DNA from: Bacteroidetes bacterium MedPE-SWsnd-G2
GTDB taxonomy: Bacteria; Bacteroidota; Bacteroidia; Flavobacteriales; Flavobacteriaceae
Assembly: GCA_001874335.1 (NCBI GenBank)
Contig: MPDE01000008.1
Span: 1 to 64,000, forward strand
Length of the DNA stretch: 64,000 bases
Direction of reading: 5' to 3'
The notes beneath the pieces are model-generated. The model was not told the origin of the DNA. It made no database searches and saw nothing but the letters and a program-made list of their open reading frames with translations. Position 1 is the first letter of the stretch; the number at the start of each line of letters is the position of its first letter. This document shows, piece after piece, positions 18,071-26,757 of this stretch. The translations under genes were made by a program, and so were the position numbers.

Positions 18071-19612
18071 ATGAAAAAAAGTATTTTTTTACTGCTATTT
18101 GCAGGCATGATGTTTAGCTCTCATGCACAAAAGAAACCCAATATTTTAATAATTTGGGGAGATGATATTGGGCAATCAAATATTAGTGCCTATACAATGG
18201 GGTTAATGGGGTATAGAACACCAAACATAGATCGTATTGCTAACGAAGGATTGATTTTTACCGATTACTATGGCGAGCAGTCATGTACAGCTGGTAGAGC
18301 GTCATATATAACTGGACAAAGTGTATATAGAACAGGGTTATCAAAAGTAGGCCTTCCTGGAGCAGATTTAGGGATGCAAATTGAAGATCCAAATATTCCT
18401 GGCTTATTAAAACCTCACGGTTATGTCACAGGGCAATTTGGTAAAAACCACTTTGGAGATAAAGATGAGCATTTGCCAACAAACCACGGCTTTGATGTGT
18501 TTTTAGGTAATCTATATCACTTAAATGCTGAAGAAGAACCTGAAAACGAAGATTATCCAGACCCAAAAGAGTATCCAAATTTTAGAGAGAATTTTGGACC
18601 TCGTGGTGTAATTAGTTCTACCGCAGATGGTCCAGTTAAAGATACAGGACCTTTGACTAAAAAGCGAATGGAAACTATTGATGACGAGACCGTAGCTGCT
18701 GCTAAAGCATTTATTAGAAATGCAGTGAAATCAGGAGACCCTTTTTATGTGTGGTGGAATGGTACTCGTATGCACTTTAGAACACATGTAAAAGACGAAC
18801 ACAAAGGAATTTCAGGACAAGATGAATATGGCGATGGAATGGTAGAACATGATATGCACGTTGGAGAACTACTTGATTTATTAGATGAGTTAGGAGTTGC
18901 CGACAATACAATTGTACATTATTCAACAGATAATGGGCCACATATGAACACTTGGCCAGATGCAGCGTCGTCTCCATTTTTTGGTGAGAAAAACACCAAT
19001 TGGGAAGGTGGTTGGAGAGTCCCTTCAATGGTAAGATGGCCTGGAAAAATTAAGGCGGGTAGTGTTTCTAACGAAATTATGCACCATATGGACTGGTTGC
19101 CTACGCTATTGGCCGCAGCGGGTGATTCAAATATCAAAGAAAAGCTTAAAAAAGGTGGTGTAAAGGCAATTGGTAGAACATACAAGGTACACTTAGATGG
19201 CTACAACTTTTTACCTCATTTAACAGGTCAAACAGCTGAAGGGCCAAGAAAAGAAATCTTCTATTTTGCAGATACGGGAGAGCTAACGGCTTTACGTTAT
19301 AACGATTGGAAAATGATATTTATGGAGCAAAAAGAATATCAAACGCTACGTGCTTGGATTGAGCCCTGGACACCGTTGCGAATCCCTTTGATTACAAATA
19401 TAAGAAGAGACCCTTATGAGCGCGCTCATGTCACTTCAAACACCTATTATGATTGGATGATTGATAGGATATTTCTATTAGTTCCAGCTCAAAAATATGT
19501 TGGTCAGTTTTTGCAAACCTTTAAAGAGTTTCCGCCAAGACAGAAACCTGCAAGTTTTAGTATAGATCAGGTGATGGAGAAAATGCAAGAAAATTCTCCA
19601 GCAAGAAATTAG
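18071..19612 (+). CDS. Secreted type I sulfatase (CTAGR site)
   Basis: The 513-residue enzyme hydrolyses sulfate esters of an unknown substrate. After a signal peptide (residues 1-19) comes the metal site WGDDIGQSNIS. The formylglycine site is Cys72 in EQSCTAGRASYITGQ, a C-x-A-x-R variant of the C-x-P-x-R consensus. Further motifs are GYVTGQFGKNHFGD, the His in MHFRTHV, and the metal Asp-Asn in STDNGPH. It is a close paralogue of the sulfatase at 20790-22310. Maturation needs an anaerobic or aerobic formylglycine-generating enzyme, and none is in the window. No SusC/SusD partners are near, so the target may be the cell's own envelope, not an imported glycan (inference). Confidence 0.92.
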   Translation: MKKSIFLLLFAGMMFSSHAQKKPNILIIWGDDIGQSNISAYTMGLMGYRTPNIDRIANEGLIFTDYYGEQSCTAGRASYITGQSVYRTGLSKVGLPGADLGMQIEDPNIPGLLKPHGYVTGQFGKNHFGDKDEHLPTNHGFDVFLGNLYHLNAEEEPENEDYPDPKEYPNFRENFGPRGVISSTADGPVKDTGPLTKKRMETIDDETVAAAKAFIRNAVKSGDPFYVWWNGTRMHFRTHVKDEHKGISGQDEYGDGMVEHDMHVGELLDLLDELGVADNTIVHYSTDNGPHMNTWPDAASSPFFGEKNTNWEGGWRVPSMVRWPGKIKAGSVSNEIMHHMDWLPTLLAAAGDSNIKEKLKKGGVKAIGRTYKVHLDGYNFLPHLTGQTAEGPRKEIFYFADTGELTALRYNDWKMIFMEQKEYQTLRAWIEPWTPLRIPLITNIRRDPYERAHVTSNTYYDWMIDRIFLLVPAQKYVGQFLQTFKEFPPRQKPASFSIDQVMEKMQENSPARN

Positions 19613-19637
19613 ATTATAATTTAAAAGTAAAAGAAAA

Positions 19638-19662
19638 GGTGCATTATGTAATGCGCCTTTTT
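19638..19662 (+). terminator. Intrinsic terminator after the first sulfatase
   Basis: The stem GGTGCATTA/TAATGCGCC (one T-G wobble) with a 2-nt loop is followed by a run of six T, 25 bp after the sulfatase stop. Confidence 0.8.
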
Positions 19663-19823
19663 TAGTATCAATATTTAACTTAACTTTAAGTAGTTTGAAA
19701 TAAGTTAGTTATTCTAAAGTTTCTAATTTTATAAATTAATTGTAGCCTTAGTTTCGAGAGCTACTAAGCATAAAATATTAATTAAAGAATTTCGTTATAC
19801 AAGCTTAAATTTAAAAACACATT

Positions 19824-20363
19824 ATGAAAAAAGTTCAGCGTCTATTAGTTATATTATTTATAGGTTGTTCATCACTGGCATTACATGCTCAAGTCGGTGG
19901 ATGGAATCCTGAGTTGGTAAAAGAATCGACAGAAGCATTACAAGCTATGATTAGGGAAACTCCCAAATTAAAATCATTTTATAATAAATGCTATGGTTAT
20001 GCCATTTTTCCAACGGTTACCAAAGCAGGTGTTGGAGTTGGCGGAGCAATGGGAAAAGGTGTGGTTTATGCCCAAGGTAAAATAACGGGTAAAACAACGC
20101 TTAAACAAGCCTCGATAGGTTTACAATTAGGTGGTCAACAATATAGTGAAGTTGTGTTTTTTGAAAATAAAACGGCTTATGAACATTTTAAAAATGGAAA
20201 TTTGAAATTTGATGCTCAAGCATCTGCTGTTGCCATTACTGAAGGTGCTTCAATCGATTCGGCTTATACAGATGGTGTGGCTGTGTTTACGCAAATTAAA
20301 GGCGGCTTAATGTACGAAGCTTCAATAGGTGGGCAACATTTTACCTTTAAACCCATTAAATAA
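19824..20363 (+). CDS. Secreted SYLF-domain (YSC84/DUF500) lipid-binding protein
   Basis: The 179-residue product has a signal peptide (LLVILFIGCSSLALHAQ). The mature protein shows the SYLF/YSC84 pattern: CYGYAIFPTVTKAGVGVGGAMGKGVVYAQGK, then a conserved GLQLGGQQYSEVVFFENKTAYEHFKNGNLKFDAQASAVAI block (two conserved pieces) and a GLMYEASIGGQHFTF end. SYLF domains bind membrane lipids in eukaryotes; bacterial members are periplasmic. It stands alone between two sulfatase genes with terminators on both sides, so it has its own promoter. A role at a membrane surface is inferred. Confidence 0.87.
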   Translation: MKKVQRLLVILFIGCSSLALHAQVGGWNPELVKESTEALQAMIRETPKLKSFYNKCYGYAIFPTVTKAGVGVGGAMGKGVVYAQGKITGKTTLKQASIGLQLGGQQYSEVVFFENKTAYEHFKNGNLKFDAQASAVAITEGASIDSAYTDGVAVFTQIKGGLMYEASIGGQHFTFKPIK

Positions 20364-20789
20364 TGCTCAAATAATAGTTTTCGTTTATAATTTAAGAAGT
20401 AATCCAACCCAAAAGGTTGGATTATTTTTTTGTCCAATTTGAAGTAACTCTTAACATCTTTGTATTGAACCAAGGACTATTGTAAATGATGTTAAGTCTC
20501 ACCTTGATTGGGTACCAACACTAATATCTGTTGTAGGCAACAATAATGTTTCAGAAAGTCAAACCCTCAAAAAAACGCAATTGATTAAAATTGTTAAAGT
20601 GTCCCCCTACAAAACCAATTAAAAACATCTTCTTGTTTAGTTTTTTTTTTTTTTACAAACTCTTAGATGTTTGATTTTCAGTGGTTTTAGTAAGTTAAAA
20701 TCATTATCTTTAAGTCAATATATATAATTATTATAATCACTTAGTGCCATTAATAATTTACATATCGTTTAATTTAATTTAAAAAACAC
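20364..20789. other. Intergenic region, 426 bp, with terminator and T14 tract
   Basis: After the SYLF gene there is a terminator (20401-20430), then AT-rich sequence with a run of 14 T (20641-20654) in the loop of an inverted repeat whose arms are AAACATCT (20623-20630) and AGATGTTT (20665-20672). A near-consensus -7 box, TATCTTTA, lies at 20705-20712 before the sulfatase gene. No open frame or RNA gene is evident. Confidence 0.5.
20401..20430 (+). terminator. Intrinsic terminator after the SYLF gene
   Basis: AATCCAACC, a CAAAA loop and GGTTGGATT form a 9-bp stem that is followed by a T-rich tract. Confidence 0.85.
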
Positions 20790-22310
20790 ATGGAAAAACA
20801 AAACAAAAAACATGTATTTGGATTCATGCTTTGCATGTTTCTAGGAATAGCATTGACGTTTGGCCAGAAAAAGCCAAACATTTTAGTCATTATGGGCGAT
20901 GATGTTGGAATTCCAAATATCAGTGTTTACGGACATGGTATGATGGGATATCAAACACCAAACATCGATAAAATTGCTAAAGAAGGAATAATGTTTACTG
21001 ACTACTATGGAGAACAATCATGCACCGCTGGTAGGTCAGCTTTTATAACAGGACAACATATTATCAGAACAGGTATGTCTAAAGTAGGACTTCCAGGAGC
21101 TCCAGTAGGAATTCATGAAGGAACGGCTACACTGGGTGAAATGCTACAATCTTTAGGCTATGCAACTGGACAATTTGGTAAAAACCACTTTGGAGATCAG
21201 GATCGTTTCTTACCTACAAATCACGGTTTCGATGAGTTCTTCGGAAATCTTTACCATTTAAATGCTGAAGAAGAACCTGAAAATGTAGACTGGCCAGCAA
21301 ATGATGACAACGGGCGTGTAGCAAGACCAAGAGGAGTTATGAAAGCATCTGCTGATGGACCAGTACAAGATACAGGGCCATTAACAAAGAAAAGGATGGA
21401 AACTGTTGATGATGAATTCATGGCAGCTGCATTTGGTTTTATGGAAAGAAAAACAGCGGAAGGACAACCTTGGTTTACATGGATGAACACTACAGGAATG
21501 CACTTCTGGACACATGTTGAGCCAAAATGGCAAGGAAAATCAGGATTGAATTTCTATGCAGATGGAATGTTGAAATTAGACTGGATTGTTGGTGAATTTG
21601 ATAAAAAGCTTAAAGAATTAGGCGTTGATGATAATACGATAGTAATATTCACAACTGATAACGGTGTTCATCAAGCTACATGGCCTGATGCGGGTGTTAC
21701 ATGGTTCAACAACGAAAAAACTACCAACTATGAAGGTGGATTTAGAGTTCCTGCAATGGCAAAATTCCCTGATAGATATGGAATAGAAGCTGGAACAATC
21801 ATTAACGATGTTACTTCTCACTTAGACTGGGTTCCAACTTTATTAGCAATGGCTGGTGGAGACAGAATTCCTCAACAACTTTTAGATGGTTCATTTAGTG
21901 TGAACGGAAAAACGTTCAAAAACCATTTAGACGGATTTAATATGTTACCATTATGGAAAGGTGATACCGAAGAAAACCCGAGAAAATACTTTATCTACGG
22001 TACTGATGCTGGTGAAATTTCAGCAATCCGTTTCCAAGACAGATGGAAGTTATTATACATGGAACAAAAACATTATGGTCAAGAGGTCTGGATGTATAAA
22101 CTAGAACCACTAAAAGCGCCTTTTATGTACGACCTTAGAATGGATCCATTTGAAAAAGCAAGAGAAACAAATACATACCAAGATTTTTGGGCACGACATG
22201 TATTCTTGCTTGGTTGGGGAGGAAGTTATGTAGTAGACTTTAAAAACACATTTAAAGAATACCCTCAAATTCAAAAACCAGCAACTTGGAATGTAACTGA
22301 GATAGATTAA
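20790..22310 (+). CDS. Secreted type I sulfatase (CTAGR site), paralogue of 18071-19612
   Basis: The 506-residue sulfatase has a signal peptide (FMLCMFLGIALTFGQ), the metal site VIMGDDVG, and formylglycine Cys78 in EQSCTAGRSAFITGQ. It also has GYATGQFGKNHFGD, the His in MHFWTHVE, and TTDNGVH. It can be aligned along its whole length with the sulfatase at 18071, pointing to duplication inside the locus. The C-terminal part (LDWVPTLLAMAGGD, then YDLRMDPFEKA) is standard for the family. Substrate unknown. Its own terminator at 22332-22356 ends the transcript. Confidence 0.92.
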   Translation: MEKQNKKHVFGFMLCMFLGIALTFGQKKPNILVIMGDDVGIPNISVYGHGMMGYQTPNIDKIAKEGIMFTDYYGEQSCTAGRSAFITGQHIIRTGMSKVGLPGAPVGIHEGTATLGEMLQSLGYATGQFGKNHFGDQDRFLPTNHGFDEFFGNLYHLNAEEEPENVDWPANDDNGRVARPRGVMKASADGPVQDTGPLTKKRMETVDDEFMAAAFGFMERKTAEGQPWFTWMNTTGMHFWTHVEPKWQGKSGLNFYADGMLKLDWIVGEFDKKLKELGVDDNTIVIFTTDNGVHQATWPDAGVTWFNNEKTTNYEGGFRVPAMAKFPDRYGIEAGTIINDVTSHLDWVPTLLAMAGGDRIPQQLLDGSFSVNGKTFKNHLDGFNMLPLWKGDTEENPRKYFIYGTDAGEISAIRFQDRWKLLYMEQKHYGQEVWMYKLEPLKAPFMYDLRMDPFEKARETNTYQDFWARHVFLLGWGGSYVVDFKNTFKEYPQIQKPATWNVTEID

Positions 22311-22331
22311 TATACACTATTTTAAAAATAA

Positions 22332-22356
22332 AAAGATGGCTTCGGCCATCTTTTTT
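22332..22356 (+). terminator. Intrinsic terminator with UUCG tetraloop
   Basis: AAAGATGGC and GCCATCTTT flank a TTCG loop, a very stable tetraloop, followed by further T. It lies shortly after the second sulfatase gene. Confidence 0.88.
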
Positions 22357-22524
22357 CATTCCATTGGAATTCAAAACATTTCGAATTTTAGATAAACGTT
22401 ATTACGTACTAAGAATGGCAATTTATTACCTAAATCACACTTCATCATTTTTGCAGTCTTAAATGCATAGACTTGAATCTAAGATTGTGTTCAAATATAG
22501 CATCATTAAAAAATGTCAAATGAG

Positions 22525-22549
22525 AAAGAGCCTTAAATTATGGCTCTTT
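22525..22549. terminator. Hairpin downstream of the minus-strand sulfatase
   Basis: AAAGAGCC and GGCTCTTT form an 8-bp stem with a 9-nt loop, 25 bp beyond the sulfatase stop. The T tract is better on the plus side, so it may only be a partial terminator for the minus-strand gene. Confidence 0.5.
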
Positions 22550-22574
22550 TATTATTTACGTTTTAATTTTTTTT

Positions 22575-24005
22575 CTATTTTTTTGGAACATAAGGATCAG
22601 GTGTTCCTTCCTTAATTGGTGGTTCTGCAGCCAGAGATTTTGCATGGTCAATTAATACTTGACTCGCAGGATAACGCACCCATAAATTTTCAGGAGTTAA
22701 ACGAACTGGGCGCTCTTCTTTCGGGTCTTGAAGTAAGTTATAAAACTTAGGTAACGCACTTGGTGCAACTTGAGCAAACATATCATTAATTTCTTTTACC
22801 ATCATTTTCCAGTTTCTCCACTTCACCCCATATACATCTGTTCCGTTGTAAATGACCACAGATTCACGGCCTGATTTTTCAGTCTTTCCTGTTAAGAAGT
22901 CGGTTAAATCAACACTGTCCATAATACGGTCAGTAGGCACTTTACCGCCAGCAATGTTAGCTAGTGTTGCGTACACGTCCATTTCATGAGTAATTTCGTT
23001 AGAAACACTTCTTGCAGGAATTTTACCTGGCCATTTTATTAAGAATGGTACACGTAATGAGCCTTCTAAACCTGTAAAGTAGGTTCCGCGCCATGGGCCA
23101 GAGAAACCTTCATGTGGCTCCATACCTTCTGGACCATTATCTGATGAGAATACAAAAATGGTATTGTCTTCTTGACCAGAGTCTTTAACCGCTTTTTGCA
23201 ATTTACCAACGTAATGGTCAAGCTGTGCTAAAACATCAGCATAACCACCATTTCCTGTTTTACCTTTAAATTCAGGACTTGGCTCCACAGGTAAGTGGGT
23301 TTGCACGTAAGGAATGTATAAGAAGAATGGTTTGTCTTCTTTTGCTTTACGTTTAATAAAATCGACTGATTTATCAGTAATTTCACCATCAAGTCGTGCT
23401 TTAGCTTCAAGGTCGTACACGCCAATTTTAGTAGGTGTTTCTCCTTTTTTCGCTTCCATTAGATAGGCAAACTTTACTTGAGGATGCACACCTTCACGGT
23501 ACAAGTCATTGGTTGGCCAAAATGCTTCATCCGATGTATTTGGAATACCATACCACTCATCAAAGCCTTGATCTGTTGGGTAACGACCTTTTGAGTCTCC
23601 TAAATGCCATTTACCAAACATACCGGTTGTGTAACCCGCATCTGATAACATTTCTGCTAAGGTGTATTCCCACTGAGTCATACCGTATAAACCGGAACCT
23701 AATGGCACCTTAGACGTGCCAGAACGAATAGCATAGCGACCTGTCATTAGTGCAGAGCGACTAGGTACACATTGCGATTCTACATTAAAATTTAAAAGCT
23801 TCATGCCTTCATCAGCAATGCTGTCTATGTTTGGTGTTGGAGCTCCTCTAAGTATTCCTCCACCATAAGCACCTATTTCTCCCCAACCAAAATTGTCCAT
23901 AAATATGAACACGATATTAGGTTTTTCTTGAGAATGTAAATTTTGACTAAAACAATTGAAAACTAAGATAAGGCAAATGGCTCTTATAATTTGTATCTTA
24001 TTCAT
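22575..24005 (-). CDS. Secreted type I sulfatase (CVPSR site)
   Basis: The 476-residue enzyme carries a signal peptide ending near HSQ and the canonical formylglycine site Cys79 in ESQCVPSRSALMTGR. The metal motif reads IFMDNFGWGE, with Asn where many sulfatases have a second Asp. GMFGKWHLGD and SSDNGPEG complete the active site. It is clearly a different sulfatase subfamily from the two CTAGR enzymes, and it is the only gene in 15310-38332 on the minus strand. It diverges from the MoxR operon across a 318-bp gap. Substrate unknown; export to periplasm or surface is inferred from the signal. Confidence 0.92.
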   Translation of the reverse strand: MNKIQIIRAICLILVFNCFSQNLHSQEKPNIVFIFMDNFGWGEIGAYGGGILRGAPTPNIDSIADEGMKLLNFNVESQCVPSRSALMTGRYAIRSGTSKVPLGSGLYGMTQWEYTLAEMLSDAGYTTGMFGKWHLGDSKGRYPTDQGFDEWYGIPNTSDEAFWPTNDLYREGVHPQVKFAYLMEAKKGETPTKIGVYDLEAKARLDGEITDKSVDFIKRKAKEDKPFFLYIPYVQTHLPVEPSPEFKGKTGNGGYADVLAQLDHYVGKLQKAVKDSGQEDNTIFVFSSDNGPEGMEPHEGFSGPWRGTYFTGLEGSLRVPFLIKWPGKIPARSVSNEITHEMDVYATLANIAGGKVPTDRIMDSVDLTDFLTGKTEKSGRESVVIYNGTDVYGVKWRNWKMMVKEINDMFAQVAPSALPKFYNLLQDPKEERPVRLTPENLWVRYPASQVLIDHAKSLAAEPPIKEGTPDPYVPKK

Positions 24006-24323
24006 AATTAACTAATTAGTGTTTGGTTTAAAGATATGAAATTTTGAATGGTTAAAATTATTGTCATTTCGTGATAAATGAAAAAAAGCTCAAGTTTATA
24101 CGAGTTGAGCTGTGATGTAGAAATTGAAGGTTTAGGCAAATTGCCTAATGCCAAAAATTAGGTAAATGGCTTAAATTCAGTAATCAAACTTAATAGATAT
24201 TTGACAAAGGAAACAGCAAAGAGTTGAAAAGAGCTAGTAAATTAGAATAAAAACAATTATATTTAAGTAATAAATTGATAGCGAGTACTTTAGTGTTGAT
24301 TAGTAAAAAAAAGATAAAATAGA
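24006..24323. other. Divergent intergenic region, 318 bp, with palindrome and orphan hairpin
   Basis: The region separates the minus-strand sulfatase from the MoxR operon. It holds a hairpin AGCTCAA/TTGAGCT (24088-24111) whose T tract lies on the minus strand. It also holds a near-perfect palindrome TAGGCAAATTGCCTA (24133-24147), a plausible operator. A near-consensus -7 box (TATCTTTA on the minus strand) lies just upstream of the sulfatase. No gene is evident. Confidence 0.45.
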
Positions 24324-25298
24324 ATGAGTGATAATTTTTCAAAGATTCAAGAGTTAAAATCTCGAATGTCAGAATCTATAATTGGTCAGAAAGATTTAAT
24401 AGATAGGTTGGTTTTAGTATTATTAGCGAATGGTAATTTACTTTTAGAAGGTTTACCTGGGTTAGCTAAAACGAGAGCAATTAAGGCACTTTCAAAAGAA
24501 TTGGATTGTGGACTTAGCAGAATTCAATTTACACCCGATTTACTGCCTTCCGATATTACGGGAACCGAAATTTATCAGCCAGAAACCGACGAGAAATTTA
24601 TTTTTCAGGAAGGTCCAATTTTTAATAATCTGATTTTGGCCGATGAGATTAATAGAGCGCCAGCTAAAGTGCAATCGGCACTTTTGGAAGCCATGGAAGA
24701 ACGTCAAGTTTCTGTGGCTGGAAAAACATACAAAATGGACCCCTTATTTATGGTAATGGCAACTCAAAACCCTGTAGAACAGGAAGGAACCTATCCCCTA
24801 CCTGAAGCACAAATGGATAGATTTTTAATGCATGTTTTAATTGACTATCCAGATGATAGCTCAGAATTAGAAATTATAAGACTAAACAGAAACGAGCAAA
24901 ATAAATCGAAATCTAAGAAAAAAGAGCGTGAGCTTTTAACTCCACAAATAATATTTAATGCACGAGAAGAAATTGCTAACGTGACTATTAATGAAAATAT
25001 GGAGAAATATATAGTTGATATCATTTCTGCTACGAGATATCCTGATAAATTTAGTGAGCAATTAGATGCTTGGTTAGATTTTGGAGCAAGTCCAAGAGGT
25101 AGTATTGGTATTGATAGAGCCGCGAGAACACATGCTTGGATGAGTGGTAATGACTTTGTTGCACCTGATAACATTAGAGCTGTAGTGCATGATTGCTTAA
25201 GACACCGTTTAATATTGAGTTATGAAGCAAATGCAGAAGGTGTATCTACAAACCATGTTATTGATGAAATCTTAAAGCAGGTGGCTGTAATAGGATAA
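24324..25298 (+). CDS. MoxR-family AAA+ ATPase
   Basis: The 324-residue cytosolic ATPase is thought to act as a chaperone-like machine on VWA-domain partners. Walker A is LLLEGLPGLAKTRAIKAL (near residue 40), Walker B is NLILADEINRAPAKVQSALL, sensor 1 is VMATQNPVEQEGTYPLPEAQ, and the lid contains FGASPRGSIGIDRAAR. Length and motifs match MoxR. It is the first gene of a tightly packed operon MoxR, DUF58, small membrane protein, two VWA proteins and BatD, the Bat (aerotolerance) arrangement. The next gene starts 20 bp downstream. Confidence 0.95.
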   Translation: MSDNFSKIQELKSRMSESIIGQKDLIDRLVLVLLANGNLLLEGLPGLAKTRAIKALSKELDCGLSRIQFTPDLLPSDITGTEIYQPETDEKFIFQEGPIFNNLILADEINRAPAKVQSALLEAMEERQVSVAGKTYKMDPLFMVMATQNPVEQEGTYPLPEAQMDRFLMHVLIDYPDDSSELEIIRLNRNEQNKSKSKKKERELLTPQIIFNAREEIANVTINENMEKYIVDIISATRYPDKFSEQLDAWLDFGASPRGSIGIDRAARTHAWMSGNDFVAPDNIRAVVHDCLRHRLILSYEANAEGVSTNHVIDEILKQVAVIG

Positions 25299-25318
25299 AC
25301 TTAGAGTTGATCTTTACT

Positions 25319-26251
25319 ATGAAAAACAAAGAAACGTATCCTAAAAATATTTTTGTATCACTCAAAGATTTGCTGGATTTAGAACATGTAGCCCGGGGCT
25401 TTAGCTTTAATGCAAAAAAGCAAAAAGTGAAAAGCATATTAGGTGGTAAGCATGCGTCTAAACTGAGAGGTCGAGGTTTAGATTTTGAGGAAGTAAGAAA
25501 TTATGTGCCTGGAGATGATATTAGAAATATTGATTGGAAGGTTACCGCACGAACTAAAAAAACGCATACACGTGTTTATAGTGAAGAAAAGGAAAAGCCT
25601 GCGTTGATTTTGGTAGATCAATCTAAATCAATGTTTTTTGGCTCTCAACTTAAAACTAAATCGGTGGTTGCTGCAGAATTTGCTGCAATCGCTGCTTTTA
25701 AAATCTCAAAAGAAGGAGACCGTGTAGGTGGAGTCGTTATGGGTGATGAAGGTATTGATATTTTGAAACCTAAACGTTCAAAGAAAAATATTTTCAGGTT
25801 TTTTGATAAACTGGTAGAAAGAAACAGGGCCTTAGGTACCTCAAAAAAATTGAATTTTGAGAATAGCTTCAAAGAGGTGATGCAAAAGGTAAATAACATT
25901 GTTTCTCATGATTATTTAATAATTCTAATAAGTGATTATTTTAGGTATTCTGATCAAGTGATTAAGAGTATTTCACGTTTGGGTCAACATAACGATGTTA
26001 TTGTTGTGAAAGTTTATGACCCTATGGAGCGTTCAATACCTAACACAAAATTAGTTGCAAGTCAGGAAGGTCAGCAAATTGTAATTGATGGTTCTAATAA
26101 AGAGTTGTCTAACAAATTTGAGGAAGGTTTTGATGAGGATTATAATGCATTCGAAAAAACACTGCAAAAACACCGAATCCCATTGATAAAGGTGGATACT
26201 GTGCGACCAATTGAAGAGCAAATCAAAGAAATATTTAAAAAAACAAGATGA
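25319..26251 (+). CDS. DUF58 (VWA-like) protein
   Basis: The 310-residue protein has the DUF58 signature GRGLDFEEVRNYVPGDDIRNIDW (two overlapping motifs, residues ~45-70) and a degenerate von Willebrand A domain with LVDQSKSMFFGS in place of the MIDAS DxSxS. DUF58 proteins regularly accompany MoxR ATPases and are taken as their partners. I chose the ATG at 25319; a TTG 12 bp upstream is in frame but adds only four residues. Its stop overlaps the next start (ATGA). Confidence 0.9.
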   Translation: MKNKETYPKNIFVSLKDLLDLEHVARGFSFNAKKQKVKSILGGKHASKLRGRGLDFEEVRNYVPGDDIRNIDWKVTARTKKTHTRVYSEEKEKPALILVDQSKSMFFGSQLKTKSVVAAEFAAIAAFKISKEGDRVGGVVMGDEGIDILKPKRSKKNIFRFFDKLVERNRALGTSKKLNFENSFKEVMQKVNNIVSHDYLIILISDYFRYSDQVIKSISRLGQHNDVIVVKVYDPMERSIPNTKLVASQEGQQIVIDGSNKELSNKFEEGFDEDYNAFEKTLQKHRIPLIKVDTVRPIEEQIKEIFKKTR

Positions 26252-26757
26252 GTATTTCTATTAATTATATAGATGTTTTAGCCATTCAGGATACCGTTGA
26301 AAATCCTGAGATACAATTAGCACCGCTGAGTGAACCTGCTCCAATAGAGTTTACAATGGAGACACCAGGATGGTATGTAGTGGCTATTATCGTTTTAATC
26401 CTTTTAGTTTGGGTTATTATAAAAAGTGTTGAGCGTTATAAAGCTAATGCCTATCGTAGAGATGCGGTTAATCAAATAAATGAAATTGAAAAATCATTTA
26501 GCAATATAAAGAACCCTTTATATCAGGTATCTGTAGTGTTGAAGCAAGTATCCATCATAAGTTACGGTAGAGCATTGACTGCCGATTTATATGGCGACCA
26601 ATGGCTAGAGTTTTTAGAGTCTAAGTGTAAACACACGCCATTTGCAAATTATAAAACTCAATTAAAAGACGGATTGTATAAAGATATTAATGTTGACAAA
26701 GCTGAAGTAAAACATATATTCTCATTGTCTAAAAAATGGATAAAACATCATGCCTGA
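26248..26757 (+). CDS. Single-pass membrane protein of the Bat operon (DUF4381-like)
   Basis: The 169-residue product has one strong membrane segment (WYVVAIIVLILLVWVIIKSVERY, read in two parts, residues ~45-68). Before it is a short acidic, Pro-rich exposed part, and after it a cytosolic helical domain (YQVSVVLKQVSIISYGRA...GDQWLEFLESKC). This is the DUF4381 layout, found between DUF58 and VWA genes in MoxR operons. It overlaps the upstream gene by 4 bp and the downstream gene by 8 bp, so translation is coupled. It probably scaffolds the VWA proteins at the inner membrane (inference). Confidence 0.8.
   Translation: MSISINYIDVLAIQDTVENPEIQLAPLSEPAPIEFTMETPGWYVVAIIVLILLVWVIIKSVERYKANAYRRDAVNQINEIEKSFSNIKNPLYQVSVVLKQVSIISYGRALTADLYGDQWLEFLESKCKHTPFANYKTQLKDGLYKDINVDKAEVKHIFSLSKKWIKHHA

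Noticed and set aside
18071-24005. Polysaccharide-utilisation locus
   Set aside because: Sulfatases are present, but SusC, SusD, glycosidases and a PUL regulator are all absent.
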